This document shows, one piece after another, positions 1 through 11,800 of a DNA stretch of 64,000 nucleotides. The notes beneath the pieces are model-generated. The model saw only the letters and a list, made by a program, of their open reading frames with translations. It was not told where the DNA came from and did not search any database. A program made the position numbers and the translations under genes. Each line of letters starts with the position of its first letter. Positions within the stretch are counted from its first letter, which is position 1. Source of the stretch: Enoplolaimus lenunculus (Eukaryota > Nematoda > Enoplea > Enoplida > Thoracostomopsidae). The stretch spans positions 1-64,000 of the forward strand of contig JASANG010002284.1 of assembly GCA_030248215.1 (NCBI GenBank). The letters are read 5' to 3'.

Positions 1-3000
1 TGTTCACTGCCGTCCTTAAAATTTAACGAATGTTTTAATTTTTTCATTTTTTAGAAATAGGCTTATTGCTGCTGTTCTTACATTTCGAAAAAGATAACTA
101 GTTACAACAAACCCACAAAGACTGTTCCCTCTACATCGACGGTCACTGACGGGTTGACAACCCAAGCAATGTCGCTTAACAGGGATCAAAACCAAAAATT
201 CCACTTCTAGATTTCGTACAAATAAGACGGTTGGCTTTTCGCTCGTTTTGCTCTGCGGTCAATTGTCACTATAATTGTGTCGCCCCTCCCATCAAAATTT
301 TCTGGCTCCGTCAACTACGAACAATCATAGATATTTGTCTGCCTTAATTTTCTGTTTCTTGAAAAATTTCACACGAAATATATCACAGTTGCAGATTGAA
401 AGAAAAGAACAAACGCAAAATTTAACAATACTTGTAATAATGAAATTTTGCCACTCTCAAGTGTTAGATATAGTAAAACTAAGAATTTTAAATTGGTACC
501 TCAATGGCGTTTGATTTGCGCAAAAAAGTAAACTCTACAAAGCGGTATCTACACTGCAAAAAATGGTGACGCAAATCAATTATATGCTTAATAGGCTCAA
601 GGAATTATGGGCGTAACAGTAGATTAAGCGTATTCCTAAGCCTAAGAGTTGTCAAAATATGTTCCTAGGCCTAAGCCTAAGCCTAAGCGTTGCAAACGTG
701 TGTTGAAAGCCTTAGCCTAAGTCTAAGCATAAGACTAAGCAAAGAAATGCAATCTAGAATCTAAACCTACTCATTTATGGACCCACCAGAAGCCCTGGGA
801 CTCCCCTTAAAGTAACGTGGGGCACACAAACTGAGTCAAATTCGATTCCACCAGAGTCAAACACGCGACTCGATGAGACAAATTTTAGTCTGGTGTAGTC
901 GAATTTGAATGATATTGTGTAGTCCCGTAGAGCCCTATTTCGAGGAATGTCAATTTGACTGAACATTTTTTGCAGTGTATGATGTATTGATGTAAAGGAT
1001 GAGAAATTTCTAAATTTAAGTGAAATGTCCTGAATTAATGTCAAAGTAAAAAGGTATGTAAAACTTGATTTTCCATACCAGAAAAAAAACTAACCTTTGC
1101 AACCTGCTCTTTATGAAATGGCTTAAAATAAGAGTTACTTATAACAAACTAACCACCACCGGGCGTTGCGTTTTTGGCCGACCACACTTGTTTAGAGGAG
1201 GGCTCAATTCTATCATGTTATACTTGTTACCCCTTAAAAAGGGGATGTATAATTTGCTAAAAAGTATCATACAAAACTACGCAGAAACCCCTAAACCAGG
1301 GGTTGAGATGGGGTGGGTTGGCAAAAAATGCAACGCGCGCTGGCTACATTGTAATTATTTATTTATTTTGGTAGCACCAAGAGTCGATGAGGCCCCTAAA
1401 AGAGAGTATGCAACAAACCTTGTTTTGCATGGAATTAAATCTACTTGTGCTCGTTGCGTTTTGGTCCTATCTCCCTCAGTTTGGAAGGGGGTCAATTTTA
1501 CGTTCATTACACGTGTAAGTGCCAGCCAACATAGAAAATATAATCGGACCACGATTCAGTATATGCAACAGCACAACAATTTCAGCACCTATGAAATTTT
1601 TGATCCACCCTTCCCAAAAATGAAGGGGTAGCCACAAATGCAACACGCGCTGGTACATTTCTTTAACACCGAATGCAACCTGTTGCATACTCTATTTACA
1701 AAGTATCAAGCACTATTTGTAGCACTTATTGCCAGTAAGTATATAGGTTCTGAAGCAGTCGAACTGTGAATGCTGTGATGAATAAAATATAGAAACAGGA
1801 TAAACTAATTACAATAATATGCTAACTTTTGCAAACTAAATATTTTTGAAAAGTTAGACAACATATCGATAACTGATGATAGGTGCTACACACATTTAAA
1901 ACTATGACCACTAAATCACTAAAATGTTTAGATAAATGAGAAATTCAAAGGCCCATAATATCACAATATATATTCATTTTAAATCAAAAGTTTAAATTTA
2001 CCGTACCACAGAACTGCATCTTCGTTCTATTGTTTCTATTCTGGTCAAATAGAATACTTGTGAGATTCTGCGAGAAAAACAAAACTGCTCACAATTTTTA
2101 CTGTCTGATTTTATGAACGACGAGACTTTTTGGAGACAAAAGAATGTATTGTTTATGGCAGAAATTTCGTTCGAGGAAAATTCCGCAAATATTTTTGCTG
2201 TAAAGTTTGTGCTTTTTTTCCTTGTGGTCGTTTTTGTAAATTTTTGTTCAAATGTCTGCTACATTTGAGGGATGACACGAAAAACAATATCATATACATA
2301 TTACAGAGCCAAGCATATTTGTGTGAGTTTCAGAGAGAAACAGAGACGGATGTGAGTATAGTTATGTGAAGACTTTTTTCATCAGTATCACACAGGTTAG
2401 TAGGACCGGAATAACGGGGCGAAACCGGGGGAGACACAGGAGCTCTATGCATATCTTCGACCACCCTCCTGTGTGCAAATTTTGTCACTTCATTAAAACA
2501 ATTCTATACTGAAACTTTCTTACCCCTTAATTGGTGTTGCGCCCTATACTACAATTCTCGGCTGCTTAACTGCACAGTAGTGAACGACAACTGGTGCTCA
2601 AAATAACATTTTTGAATGAGCTCTTGTTTTATATTCCAAGTATCTAAACAGAATTTTATTGATAGCGGTGTACCACAGTTTTACCGCAGAGAAGAAAATT
2701 TTGGAAAAATATATTAAAGCTAAAACACCCCATATATGTATATATATATTGGGCAGCGTTCCAACAGATGTTTGTTTACGTTACGTATGCAAATTAAGAC
2801 TGTACGTATGCATTGTGAATAGTAGCATACCAGTCGTTTCTGATGTGTGTTATGTCTGCTAAGGCCCTTTTTTAATTTTGTTGTCTTAATACAAGCGGCC
2901 AAGCAACAATTTAGTCTATTTGAACATTGCCGACTCATGTAATCAACATTTTTGCCAACTGTAAAGCTCCTAGATCGATTATAAAATGAAAAATAATACA

Positions 3001-3340
3001 AACAAAACTTTATGCTTGAAACCGCGGCCGTAGCCAAGATAGGGCCAGCAAGAAATAAATTTTGGTTCACCTTAGTAAAGTTTCCATCTCGACTGTAGTG
3101 CACTATTAACATCCCAGAGTGTTCCTACGAAAAAACCATTTAGACTCACTAGCAAGGTGAGATGACTACGCGAAGTGTTCGAAACCAACATTGTTTAATA
3201 CGTCGAAATGTTGATTTTCTGAATAAAACTGTCTTTAGCTTTAAGCAATACCTCTGTCAAGTGAATGAAATTTATAACTTTTGACTGACCCAATTTTTAG
3301 CGTTGTGTGTGTTTTATAAAAAGTTGAGGTCGAAATAGAA
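1..3340. other. Gene-poor region with a MITE and no recognised gene
   Basis: I find no supportable exon here. The region is AT-rich. It contains a MITE-like element at 551-979, listed separately. Around 1220-1660 there are short G/C clusters, with the phrase atgcaacRcgcgctgg at about 1328 and again at about 1638. The open frame at 1065-1631 resembles no family I know. The rest is ordinary non-coding sequence. Confidence 0.6.
551..979. mobile_element. MITE with ACACTGCAAAAAATGG termini and a GCCTAA tract inside
   Basis: The left end reads acactgcaaaaaatggtgac and the right end is its near-inverse, cattttttgcagtgt. No coding capacity is seen. The interior holds a run of CCTAAG/GCCTAA hexamers (about 600-760) and a segment with cacaaactgagtcaaattcg. 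The same termini and the same gagtcaaa motif recur in the palindromic element at 52533-52749, so this is a dispersed family. I could not fix a clean target-site duplication. Confidence 0.6.
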
Positions 3341-3348
3341 AATATCAA

Positions 3349-3532
3349 TGAACAGAGAACAAAAATTGCAGTTTGAAGTTACGGCCGACGTTACTCAAAG
3401 AGGCGACTCGTTTATCCGCGGGGTATCAAACGGCCCAGAGTGCAACAGCACAGATACTGCACTTATAGTTTTGCTTGGTCCGTCGGGACAGCTTCGAGCC
3501 TATGTTTTCGTTGGGTCGGTCGTGATAGTGTG
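3349..3532 (+). CDS. Candidate first exon of an unrecognised gene
   Basis: An ATG at 3349 opens a 61-codon frame that is more GC-rich than its surroundings. It ends next to a consensus-like donor (GTGAGT) just before the stop, so it could be a first coding exon. The predicted peptide has a plausible globular look, with VLLGPSGQLRAYVFVGS near its end. I do not recognise the family and found no continuation exon on this strand downstream, where a palindromic MITE and then a minus-strand open frame lie. It may be a chance frame. Confidence 0.25.
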
Positions 3533-3712
3533 AGTTACCAGCATTTCGGTTGTTAATGCGGGGTTTATGTTAGCTAGGGCAGCGATAGCTCAATTGTATT
3601 GATGAATATTATATGATATATACTGAAAATCAAAATTTGAATTTTATATTATGGCGTTAGGTTTAATCGATTTTCTAGTCAAAAACTGATTTCCCCGTAC
3701 GTAATTATGCAT

Positions 3713-3963
3713 CGTTCACAATAAAAAAGTTCATTTGGCCACCGAAAACATTATAAGGTAGGGTCAGTACGTGTCGATTTTCAAAATTGTCATGCGTTAA
3801 CCCTACCCTAGCACATTTTACAACCATATCCTAATACGTGTCACGGAGCATCTTGTAACACGCGTTATGGTAGGGTTAACGCATAACAATTTTGAAAATT
3901 GACACGTGTTAACCCTACCTTATAATGTTTTCGGTGGCATAATGAAATTTTTTATTGTGAACG
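3713..3963. mobile_element. Palindromic (foldback) MITE, 251 bp
   Basis: The left arm begins cgttcacaataaaaaagtt and the right arm ends with its inverse, ttttttattgtgaacg. The pairing continues inward through ccgaaaacattataaggta and a segment around gcgttaaccctacc. Each arm is roughly 95 bp, with a loop of about 60 bp (about 3809-3867). The element carries no protein and could fold into a long hairpin. Its right end supplies the last codons and the stop of the minus-strand open frame at 3952-4293. I see no clear target-site duplication. Confidence 0.8.
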
Positions 3964-4293
3964 CTGAATTACTGTTGGCGACCAATCTGTGCCTATGCTG
4001 CCCAATATTTTAACGATTACACTGTCCCTTTGAATAGCATACGAGAAGTAATCGTCGTAAATTTGGAGTATCATATGATATAATCGCAACAATTTTCCAC
4101 AGTATCCTGTGAAGTACGGGCTTTTGTACACATTGCACATCTCACAACGGTTTTGTGAAGGCAATATATGACATCTGATCTCTACCCGCCCACCGCAAAT
4201 CAGAGCACAACGGGACAAACAATGGCCCGCTGGACCGGCAATAACTTGAATCCCGCATAAAAGCTTGAGACAGCAGTGAAATTTTTCGAACAT
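3952..4293 (-). CDS. Candidate terminal exon of a Cys-rich, possibly OB-fold protein
   Basis: A 113-codon minus-strand frame follows a possible acceptor (ttagtttag). Its cysteines are spaced like a zinc ribbon (CALICGG, then CHILPSQNRCEMC). They are followed by a stretch of alternating hydrophobic residues (LLRLYHMILQIYDDYFSYAI, then VIVKILGSI). This order loosely recalls the zinc-ribbon plus OB-fold of RPA1-related single-strand DNA-binding proteins; that is an impression from pattern, not a match. The last codons, including the stop, are the end of the palindromic MITE at 3713-3963, so the natural 3' end may be an upstream donor or may have been changed by the insertion. Confidence 0.25.
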   Translation of the reverse strand: MFEKFHCCLKLLCGIQVIAGPAGHCLSRCALICGGRVEIRCHILPSQNRCEMCNVYKSPYFTGYCGKLLRLYHMILQIYDDYFSYAIQRDSVIVKILGSIGTDWSPTVIQRSQ

Positions 4294-5042
4294 CTCTAAA
4301 CTAAAGTACCTACCAGTTTTGCCTGCGAACTAGGAACTTAAGACATATCGCATTAACACAAACTAAGGTTTCAGGCTTGTTATATATCCAACAGTGGCGG
4401 ACCCAGAAATTTCTGACTGTGGTAGAAAAAAAGTATTTTGACGTCTTTTGGGGCCTAGGTCGACGCCGGCTCCGTCGATCTTTTTAGCCTTTGACCGTAG
4501 TATTTTTCACTACTTGTTGCCGCAGCACCTTGTTCTGTGTGATATCATATCACGTGTGCTCGGTTTGTATGAACAAAAATTATATTTATTAAATTAGAAC
4601 GAGAACAATTCTATATTTTCTAAACTAAAATAAAACATACAATATTGTTTGAGTACCTTCTGCAATCCTGCCTCTACTCAAAACCGTAACAAAACCCAAA
4701 ATGGTAAATGTTCCAAAATTTCGATTTTTCACAGTCCAAAAGTAATACCGATTCTAAGTATAAATCCGTTTTAAAAGAAGTTTCTTGCAAAAAACAACAA
4801 AAATTTAAAAAAATCCAAGATTAAATAGCAATGCAATTGTCGCGCCTGTGGTTTTAAAACTAACAAATCTGAAGCGGTTCTGTTGTCGAAACTCGTCATT
4901 TTTTGACAGCAAATTTCCGACTGAAAACGAAAATCATGGAAACGTGGTCATTCGAATAAAAATTGTACTTAAAATTTCGTTCAAAAATAAGCTGCAAATT
5001 TTGCGTTGAACTGTATAAAATTTGAAACGCGAACTGAATTTA

Positions 5043-5270
5043 AAATATTAATTCGCTTATGTGAGAACACGAAAATAAAAAACATGCTTTAGAGTGTTGG
5101 CGTGTTCTTAATGCGTGTGAAAAGTTGATAATTTCAAGAGAGAACCCAAGTCTCAACTTAACGTTTAGGTCTTCCTCAATGTTACGCAAGCAGGTCCAAT
5201 TCAGTGACACGGCCGTTTGAATGTTTACTGCCCCACCGAGTACCAAGTACAGCACCGAATCATGACACAA
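5043..5270 (-). CDS. Candidate exon, possibly of the same gene as 3952-4293
   Basis: A 76-codon minus-strand frame lies upstream, in the sense of transcription, of the Cys-rich frame at 3952-4293. It contains VKLRLGFSLEIINFSHALRT, which resembles the start of an OB-fold barrel. No convincing donor was found at its end, so joining it to 3952-4293 is speculative. It could equally be chance. Confidence 0.15.
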
Positions 5271-8200
5271 TTACGACAAGTTATAATTGTCTTAACTATG
5301 GCAACCTGAACCCAAATTCGTTGTGAAGACCGTGTCTAAACTCTAGTTAAATCCAGCTACCGGCTCACAATATCATATATATTGCGTATTCTTTCTGCAC
5401 CCGTGCAACCCTAATTCCGTTAAAATGACACCAAAATTCCCCAGATTCTCTAGATTTCCTGCCAAGCTAACCCCGGTACAATGGCCAACTCCTGCTTAAA
5501 AACAGTGAAACCAGCTCCGTTAGAATTATTAGACTTTTCTACTGATTTTCCGAGTTTTTCAAAGTTTCCCGATTTTCCGAGTTTTTCAAAGTTTCCCGAT
5601 TACCCCGGTAGGCTAGGTTGTGCCAGAGCCTTCGTCAAGGTGTTGATTTAGGATTTGGATTTAATTTGTGTTTTAGTTTTTAGATTGAAATATGATTGAG
5701 AGTGGCACGGCCACCTACAGTGAAGTGTTGTTCAATAAAACAAACATGCGTAAATTTGATACGATGCCTTTGCATAGAGTAAAAATGTTGCTAACAATTA
5801 AAACATCGACTGGGAACGAAAGAACTTTGTTTCATACGATGTGCAAGTGGGTATAGATTTTCTTACCCGCCCTGCTCTTTACTTGAAGAAATTTTATTTT
5901 GCTACCTGCCCAATGGTATACTCGCGCAATATTCCTTTACCCGTTATCCTCCTTTACCCGCGCAAAATTCTTTTACCGTTACACGCCTTTTACCTGCGCT
6001 TCTTTTTCGTTTGCCTTCAATACAACGGTGCAGTTTTATAGTGCTTCGAAGTTTACTCGCTACTAATGTTTTACTCATACGGTAGAAACAGTTGTAAAAT
6101 TCAAGTTTTCCAACATTATCTGGTTTCAAATTTCCTATGGAAATTTGAGATGGGTAAAATCGCAAATGTTTACCCGCACTTTAAAATTCTTTACCCGCGG
6201 GTATACCCACATCAAAATTTTTTTACTCCGCCCGCATTTACATGCGGCCAACGTCCAGCTCTGGTCCCATAGTTAGCATTAAAATTCAGTGAAGACTATC
6301 AATGTTTTCAAAAACGAATATATAATGTTTGAATTGAGTTTCCAGTTTTAACTATGCAGTATTATAGAGACGAACAATTTGGGTTCATGGAACACTTGGC
6401 TTAAAAATACACATATCGGCCTATAAAGTTGTTCCTTCGCCCCCATTGTTCATTAGTTTGTGGTAATATAAAGTCCTTATTTTCAAAATCACGGACTTTG
6501 TGGCTTGGTTGCAGACGCATTACTGAAGTTCGGATTTGACTGTTTTACTTAAGCTTTCTAGGTTTAATCTTTTACGGCAAGGTATCTGAGGCTCAGTTCA
6601 ACAAGAAGCGACCTTGTTGTGGGATATACGTTAACAATAAATTCAGTAGTACCTATTTTATAAGCATTTAATAGCAGAAAGTACCGCATCGTTTTTTAAT
6701 ATTTATATACTGCTGTCACCCGAATTGACGTTTACGGACCCTTATCAGGGTATGGAGTCCTATTAACTATTACTCATAATGGGTTCCACTCCTCTTATTA
6801 CCCGCTCTCTTCTGCTCAACCTACACTTAGAAATATTGCCTGCATTGCTATTTACATTGCATCTATATATTTCTGAATTTTTGCAGCACCTTCGGTGCCA
6901 CAGTTGCGAAAATTCGTTATAAGCTGAAACTTTATGTGGGACGTAGCTATGAAATTTTTACTTTCTAAAATCCTCAGTGATCGGCGACAAATTCCTTCGA
7001 TTACATTGATATTCCGTTTAATGTCAAAAAATTTACTGCCGTGACAGATTTCACTGTTTTTCTAAAAGGCAATGGAAACCAGATTATCTGTCAGATGCAC
7101 TTCAACTTAACACACGAGTTGTCTAGCATACAACTGCAACCATAGCAGTTTCAACTAGTGATTCAAAGTTAGCACTGACCGTACCTAATGATAACAGAAG
7201 GCAACATTTCAGATTTCAACTAATACTTTTAGAATCGAAATCTAACCAATGATTTAAAATATTTAATCTTGATGTCAATGTGTTTTTAGCTCTTTCTGTG
7301 GTAACTACCTGCTCTCCGGCTCGTCGGTGTATTGGGCAGGGAACAACTGTAGGTCTGCCTCCGGCTCCATCAGACGATCGGCCTCCGGCTCCGGTAGAAT
7401 TTTTGTCTGAGGTACGGCAACTTCAGAAGTAAAATTTTGCGTAATTTTTCAGAATGTATCTGTTTTAGCTCGTTTCGTTTATACTTTTGTCACAATTTTC
7501 AGGAAATAATTTCCGACATTTTGCAACAAATCAGCGTAAAACCGAACAACATAAACAACATATGCAGATTTTGGCTAATTAATTAAGCATCATTATTGGT
7601 ACGTAATTTCGCCTCACCTCCGGCTCGCTAGGGTTCCGTCTCCACCAAATTTTGTTGTCCTGGGGTTCCGGCTCTTGTACTTTCCACCTGTAATTGCTCC
7701 CTAGATTTTGGGTAATAGAGGAGATAACTGTTTGACACGTTCTACTTTAAACTTTTTCAAGGAGCTTTATAACGACCAAGACATATACGCGTTAAATGGA
7801 GCGACGTATACAGGCTTTAGAAATAGAATTTTGCGCGATTCTCGAGTTGCAGGGTTATCCAAATCTACTTCTGCAACTACTACATTTTACCAAACATAAT
7901 TACAATCAATGGTTAATACCGACGAACCTGAACACGTGTTGGTGAGAAATAACTGATTCTTAAAATTTTTGCTGCTTGAAATATGAATAGTAGCGCTAAA
8001 GATAGAACTAATGGGTCATCTACGTTAAAACGCACGCACTAATGTATAAAGTTTTCCAACCACCACGTTTGGAAGTGCATATAAAACCACATTCTGGATT
8101 GGGATTTGAGACATCTCCAGTAGTGTAGTTTAGTGGTAAATGTCCTTAATCCCTACGAAAGGAGTCAGGACAAAACATGTGTGTTTCCAGGACTTCAGGA

Positions 8201-8810
8201 CAATCGAAACCTAATTTAACAGCAGATAAATTAAACATTTTCAATATATGCATACATAATGGCGCGCAGCAACTGTTATAATATATACGTTGTCTGTAGT
8301 CCCTCCTAAGGGACTCACGACGAAGCAAGTTACTATCCAGGGCATACGGACGATTCATTGTTGTGCATACGGCATGTTAATTGTCGTACAACTGAGTCAA
8401 CAACGAAACTGTAAAGTTTAGTTTTTATTCCATATCGCGAATGCTATTTAAAGTGGTTAGCCAACAACAAGTATTTTGGCCCACCTAAAAATTTCATTTT
8501 GTTTGTGAGTAATCGAAAGCCCTTGTACACACATCCCCCTTTTGAATTGCTGAGCGAAGACAAATCCAGTGAAACCCGTATACGATGAATTTTACTTCTG
8601 GTATGGTAACATAGCTAGGGCGCACTTTATATGTGCAGGTTTTGCCGTGCTCGGTCTTGGCGAGACAAAAGTGTGAAACGATTTTTCAAGCTAATATGAA
8701 AGTTCCCAACATGAAAATTGATAAATTTTTTCTAAAAAAACATTATAGCATTAATTGTTTTAGAGCAAAACTTACTGGTAGTAATTTAATTGATTACTAT
8801 ATATCGGGGT
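5271..8810. repeat. Intergenic repeats upstream of SRSF1
   Basis: No gene is supported here. A 33-bp unit (gattttccgagtttttcaaa...) is duplicated in tandem at about 5541-5605. The motif tttacccgc recurs many times at 5860-6230. At 6710-6830 there is a decayed copy of the GTGACCC MITE family. At about 7310-7560 lies a copy of a dispersed repeat marked by cctccggctccggtagaattttt, also found near 26640, 47400 and, inverted, 53090. The 5'UTR and promoter of SRSF1 presumably lie in the last kilobase, but I could not place them. Confidence 0.5.
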
Positions 8811-11800
8811 ATGTCTCATACTGATTCAAAGATATACGTCGGAAATTTACCCCCTGATGTTCGCCATAAGGACATTGAAGATTTATTTGATAAATATGGC
8901 AGAATAGTTAGTGTTGACCTCAAAGACAGAGGAGATCCGCCATTCGCATTTATTGAGTTTTCTGACAAAAGGTGGGTTTTACGGTTTCTCACAATAAACA
9001 CTCGTGTTAACTAAACATTTAGAGCAGCTTTTGCTTTTATAAGTTCAGCGGGCTGGCTCGCACCAACTTTACGGGCGCACATTTTGTGCGTGCGGGTTTT
9101 GCAGAACTGATTTTTTAGCGTTCATATGAAAGTGCTAATGACAGTGGCGTGACATGTGTTTGAGGGGCTGCTCCAAATCAGTGTACGCCTTACAATAAAA
9201 GTGATAAATTTTGTTCTAAATAAAAACATCACGGGTCTGACGCGTAGCGAAGTGATTCAGTGATATACGTCGGAAATTTACCTCCCCTCTGATGTTCCCC
9301 ATAAGTACAACGAAACGAAGATTTATTTTATAAACATGATAGGATACTTAATATCAAGGTGTGACCGGCCGGATATCCGGGTCTAGCAATTCAAAATGTT
9401 TGCATGTGTCCTTGTACGTTCACAATCTCTATTTGGTTACAATAACGCTGGAAAAACAATTGTAGATGACGAGTGTTAGCCTTAATCCGAACCAGGGATG
9501 GGCGGATACCGGCCGCCTCGGTCAACTTTTGGTCGTCAACCGAGACTGACCGAGACAGAGACAGAGACTCCCATCCCTGATGTTAGCCACCTTTGTTTTA
9601 TAGTACCTACGAAAAACTGGATGCCTTTAAAAGAAACGTGGGCCAAACGAATATTTCAACTGAACGCAACACTACGAAAGCATAGAATAGTATTATTGAC
9701 AAAAGCTCGGAGTTTCGCGAAGCGTTTTATGTTTTGTACTTGGAGGTCGAAAGGTGGATGTCCGTCCGTCCGTCTGTGCGTCTGTCTGTCAGGAAATGAA
9801 TCTCAGGAACGGCTGAGCCGATTTTGATAAACTTTTTTCTTTGAAAGCCAATTATCCTGGAGTGTTAACCTCGTATTGGGGTTTTGAAATTTTAAGCCGT
9901 TTATTAGCTACAGGCTAATTTGCATAATTAATTAAGCCTAAATTAGGACTTTCCACAATATTTTACTAATTATTAAAGTTAGAAGCAATCTAATTTTAGC
10001 ATTAAAGGGTTTTTGGGTGCGTGGAATCTGCATAGACTGTTTACAAACCTATATATATTAGCTTAATTGACGAGACAAAATTAAAACTTTTTAAATTATT
10101 TCAATAATTATTGAGGTGACTGAAGGGTTTTTGGGTGCGAGGAATCTGAGTAAATTGCTTACAAACCTCTAAACCCGACAAATAAATAGTTAGCTAATAA
10201 CTAATTTGCATATTACCTTAATTGCTTACGTGTGTTCGAGCTTCGCTTAATAAATGTAGTCCCACTACGACTGGTAGGGACGTTATTAATGTTTAGAAAT
10301 GCATCGGCGTTGCAGGGTGCGAAGCGGAACTGGATTATGCTGGAATTAGAATCGGAATAGCAAATTTATATCGGAATGGGAACTACAAATTTTGTGGCTA
10401 TACAGATAATTTGAATAAACAAGTTAATATTGATTTACGGTATCTGTTGGCTGGCTACTATTCTCAAAAACGTCGCATGAACAAATTGGAAATCATTATT
10501 TGGCTCTGTAAAACTAAACTACCATCAATTATTGATAAGTTAAGTCATCAAAAACAATTTAATTGATCAATGATGCATAATTTTTAAACAACATATCACA
10601 ACATGTAGGCCTAAATTTGAAATGTGGAAATTCTGATTCCGATTGCACCATGGGCGTGAGGTATCAAGTTGTCGCGTAAACACTTTGGGAACCTTAAGCC
10701 ACGGAAGGAAGAATTGTAAGCTACGTTCTGATTTTTAAATGCAATCTAGTTTTAGATTTAAATTCATTATCATTCTCCGACCGGATATTAGATTATCCGG
10801 CTCCGTCAGTTTTTGGTATCGGGTCGCACCCTGTGTAATATGTAGATATATCTTGAACATGGGTTTGCTTGCGTCAAGATTGTCTACGAATTTCAAACCT
10901 ATGTATACATATAAATTATTGAAAGGTAACGTAATTGTATAGCATGAAAAGATTGTATTGCCTATTGTTTTTAATTTTTAATTTTAGGGACGCTGACGCC
11001 GCGGTGCGTTATCGGGATGGCTATGATTATGATGGATATCGAATTCGCGTTGAGTATCCGCGCGGTCCAGGGCCGCGGCCTAAGGGGAGCGGTTTGCCGC
11101 CATGGGTGCGGGGTGGAGGAAATGCATTTGGAAGAGGCGGAGGTGGAAACTATAGCGGTGGAAATGCTTATAAACGCACAAAAAATAGGGTTCTTGTGTC
11201 AGGTATGTTTGAAAACCAGCATGGTGCTAAGGTGCGGTGCGTATCTACGGTTGAATATGCGAATGAAGGTTACGAATGAAGATTATATATACATTTTGTT
11301 GGAGTCGAATCCAGGACTGCAGTTTAACCATATCACACATGATTAGTCGTGGCGGCAAGCACCACAGTGCTCAGTGGCTAAAATGAAATGACATTTTAAC
11401 AGCTATGTTAATACACAACAATTGTGAAATATTGTCGAGTACAATTGCATTTTCGCTGGCTTTTTATTTGATCTGTATAGTGTATTTATTCATTATGGAA
11501 ACAATTGGCGTGTGACAAAGATCCAGTGTGTATTTCGCGTTTGAGTCGGGCCCGTAGGCAAGGAGGGGCTCAGCCCCCCTCTAAAAATTTGCCCCCCCTA
11601 GAAGATTTTCAACCTTGCTTGTATGTCACTGAAAACGTTTAAATGCCCCTCCTGAAATTTTTTTAGCCCCCTAGCAAGATTGGCTGGCTACGAACCTAGT
11701 TTGAGTAAGATATTTCTTTGCAGTTAAACTCAGAAACGTATATTTTACGTACCATACGTATGATTTTATGTTCAGGTTTACCACCGTCTGGCTCTTGGCA

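Noticed and set aside
1065-1631. A 188-codon open frame on the plus strand
   Set aside because: It resembles no family, has no splice-site context and lies over short repeated phrases (atgcaacRcgcgctgg). Composition favours a chance frame.
2720-3112. A 130-codon open frame on the minus strand
   Set aside because: The end is a tatata simple run, there is no domain-like pattern, and nothing upstream or downstream joins to it.
8790-8810. The upstream ATG of the SRSF1 frame at 8790
   Set aside because: It adds seven residues with no counterpart in the family; the ATG at 8811 gives the usual short lead into RRM1.
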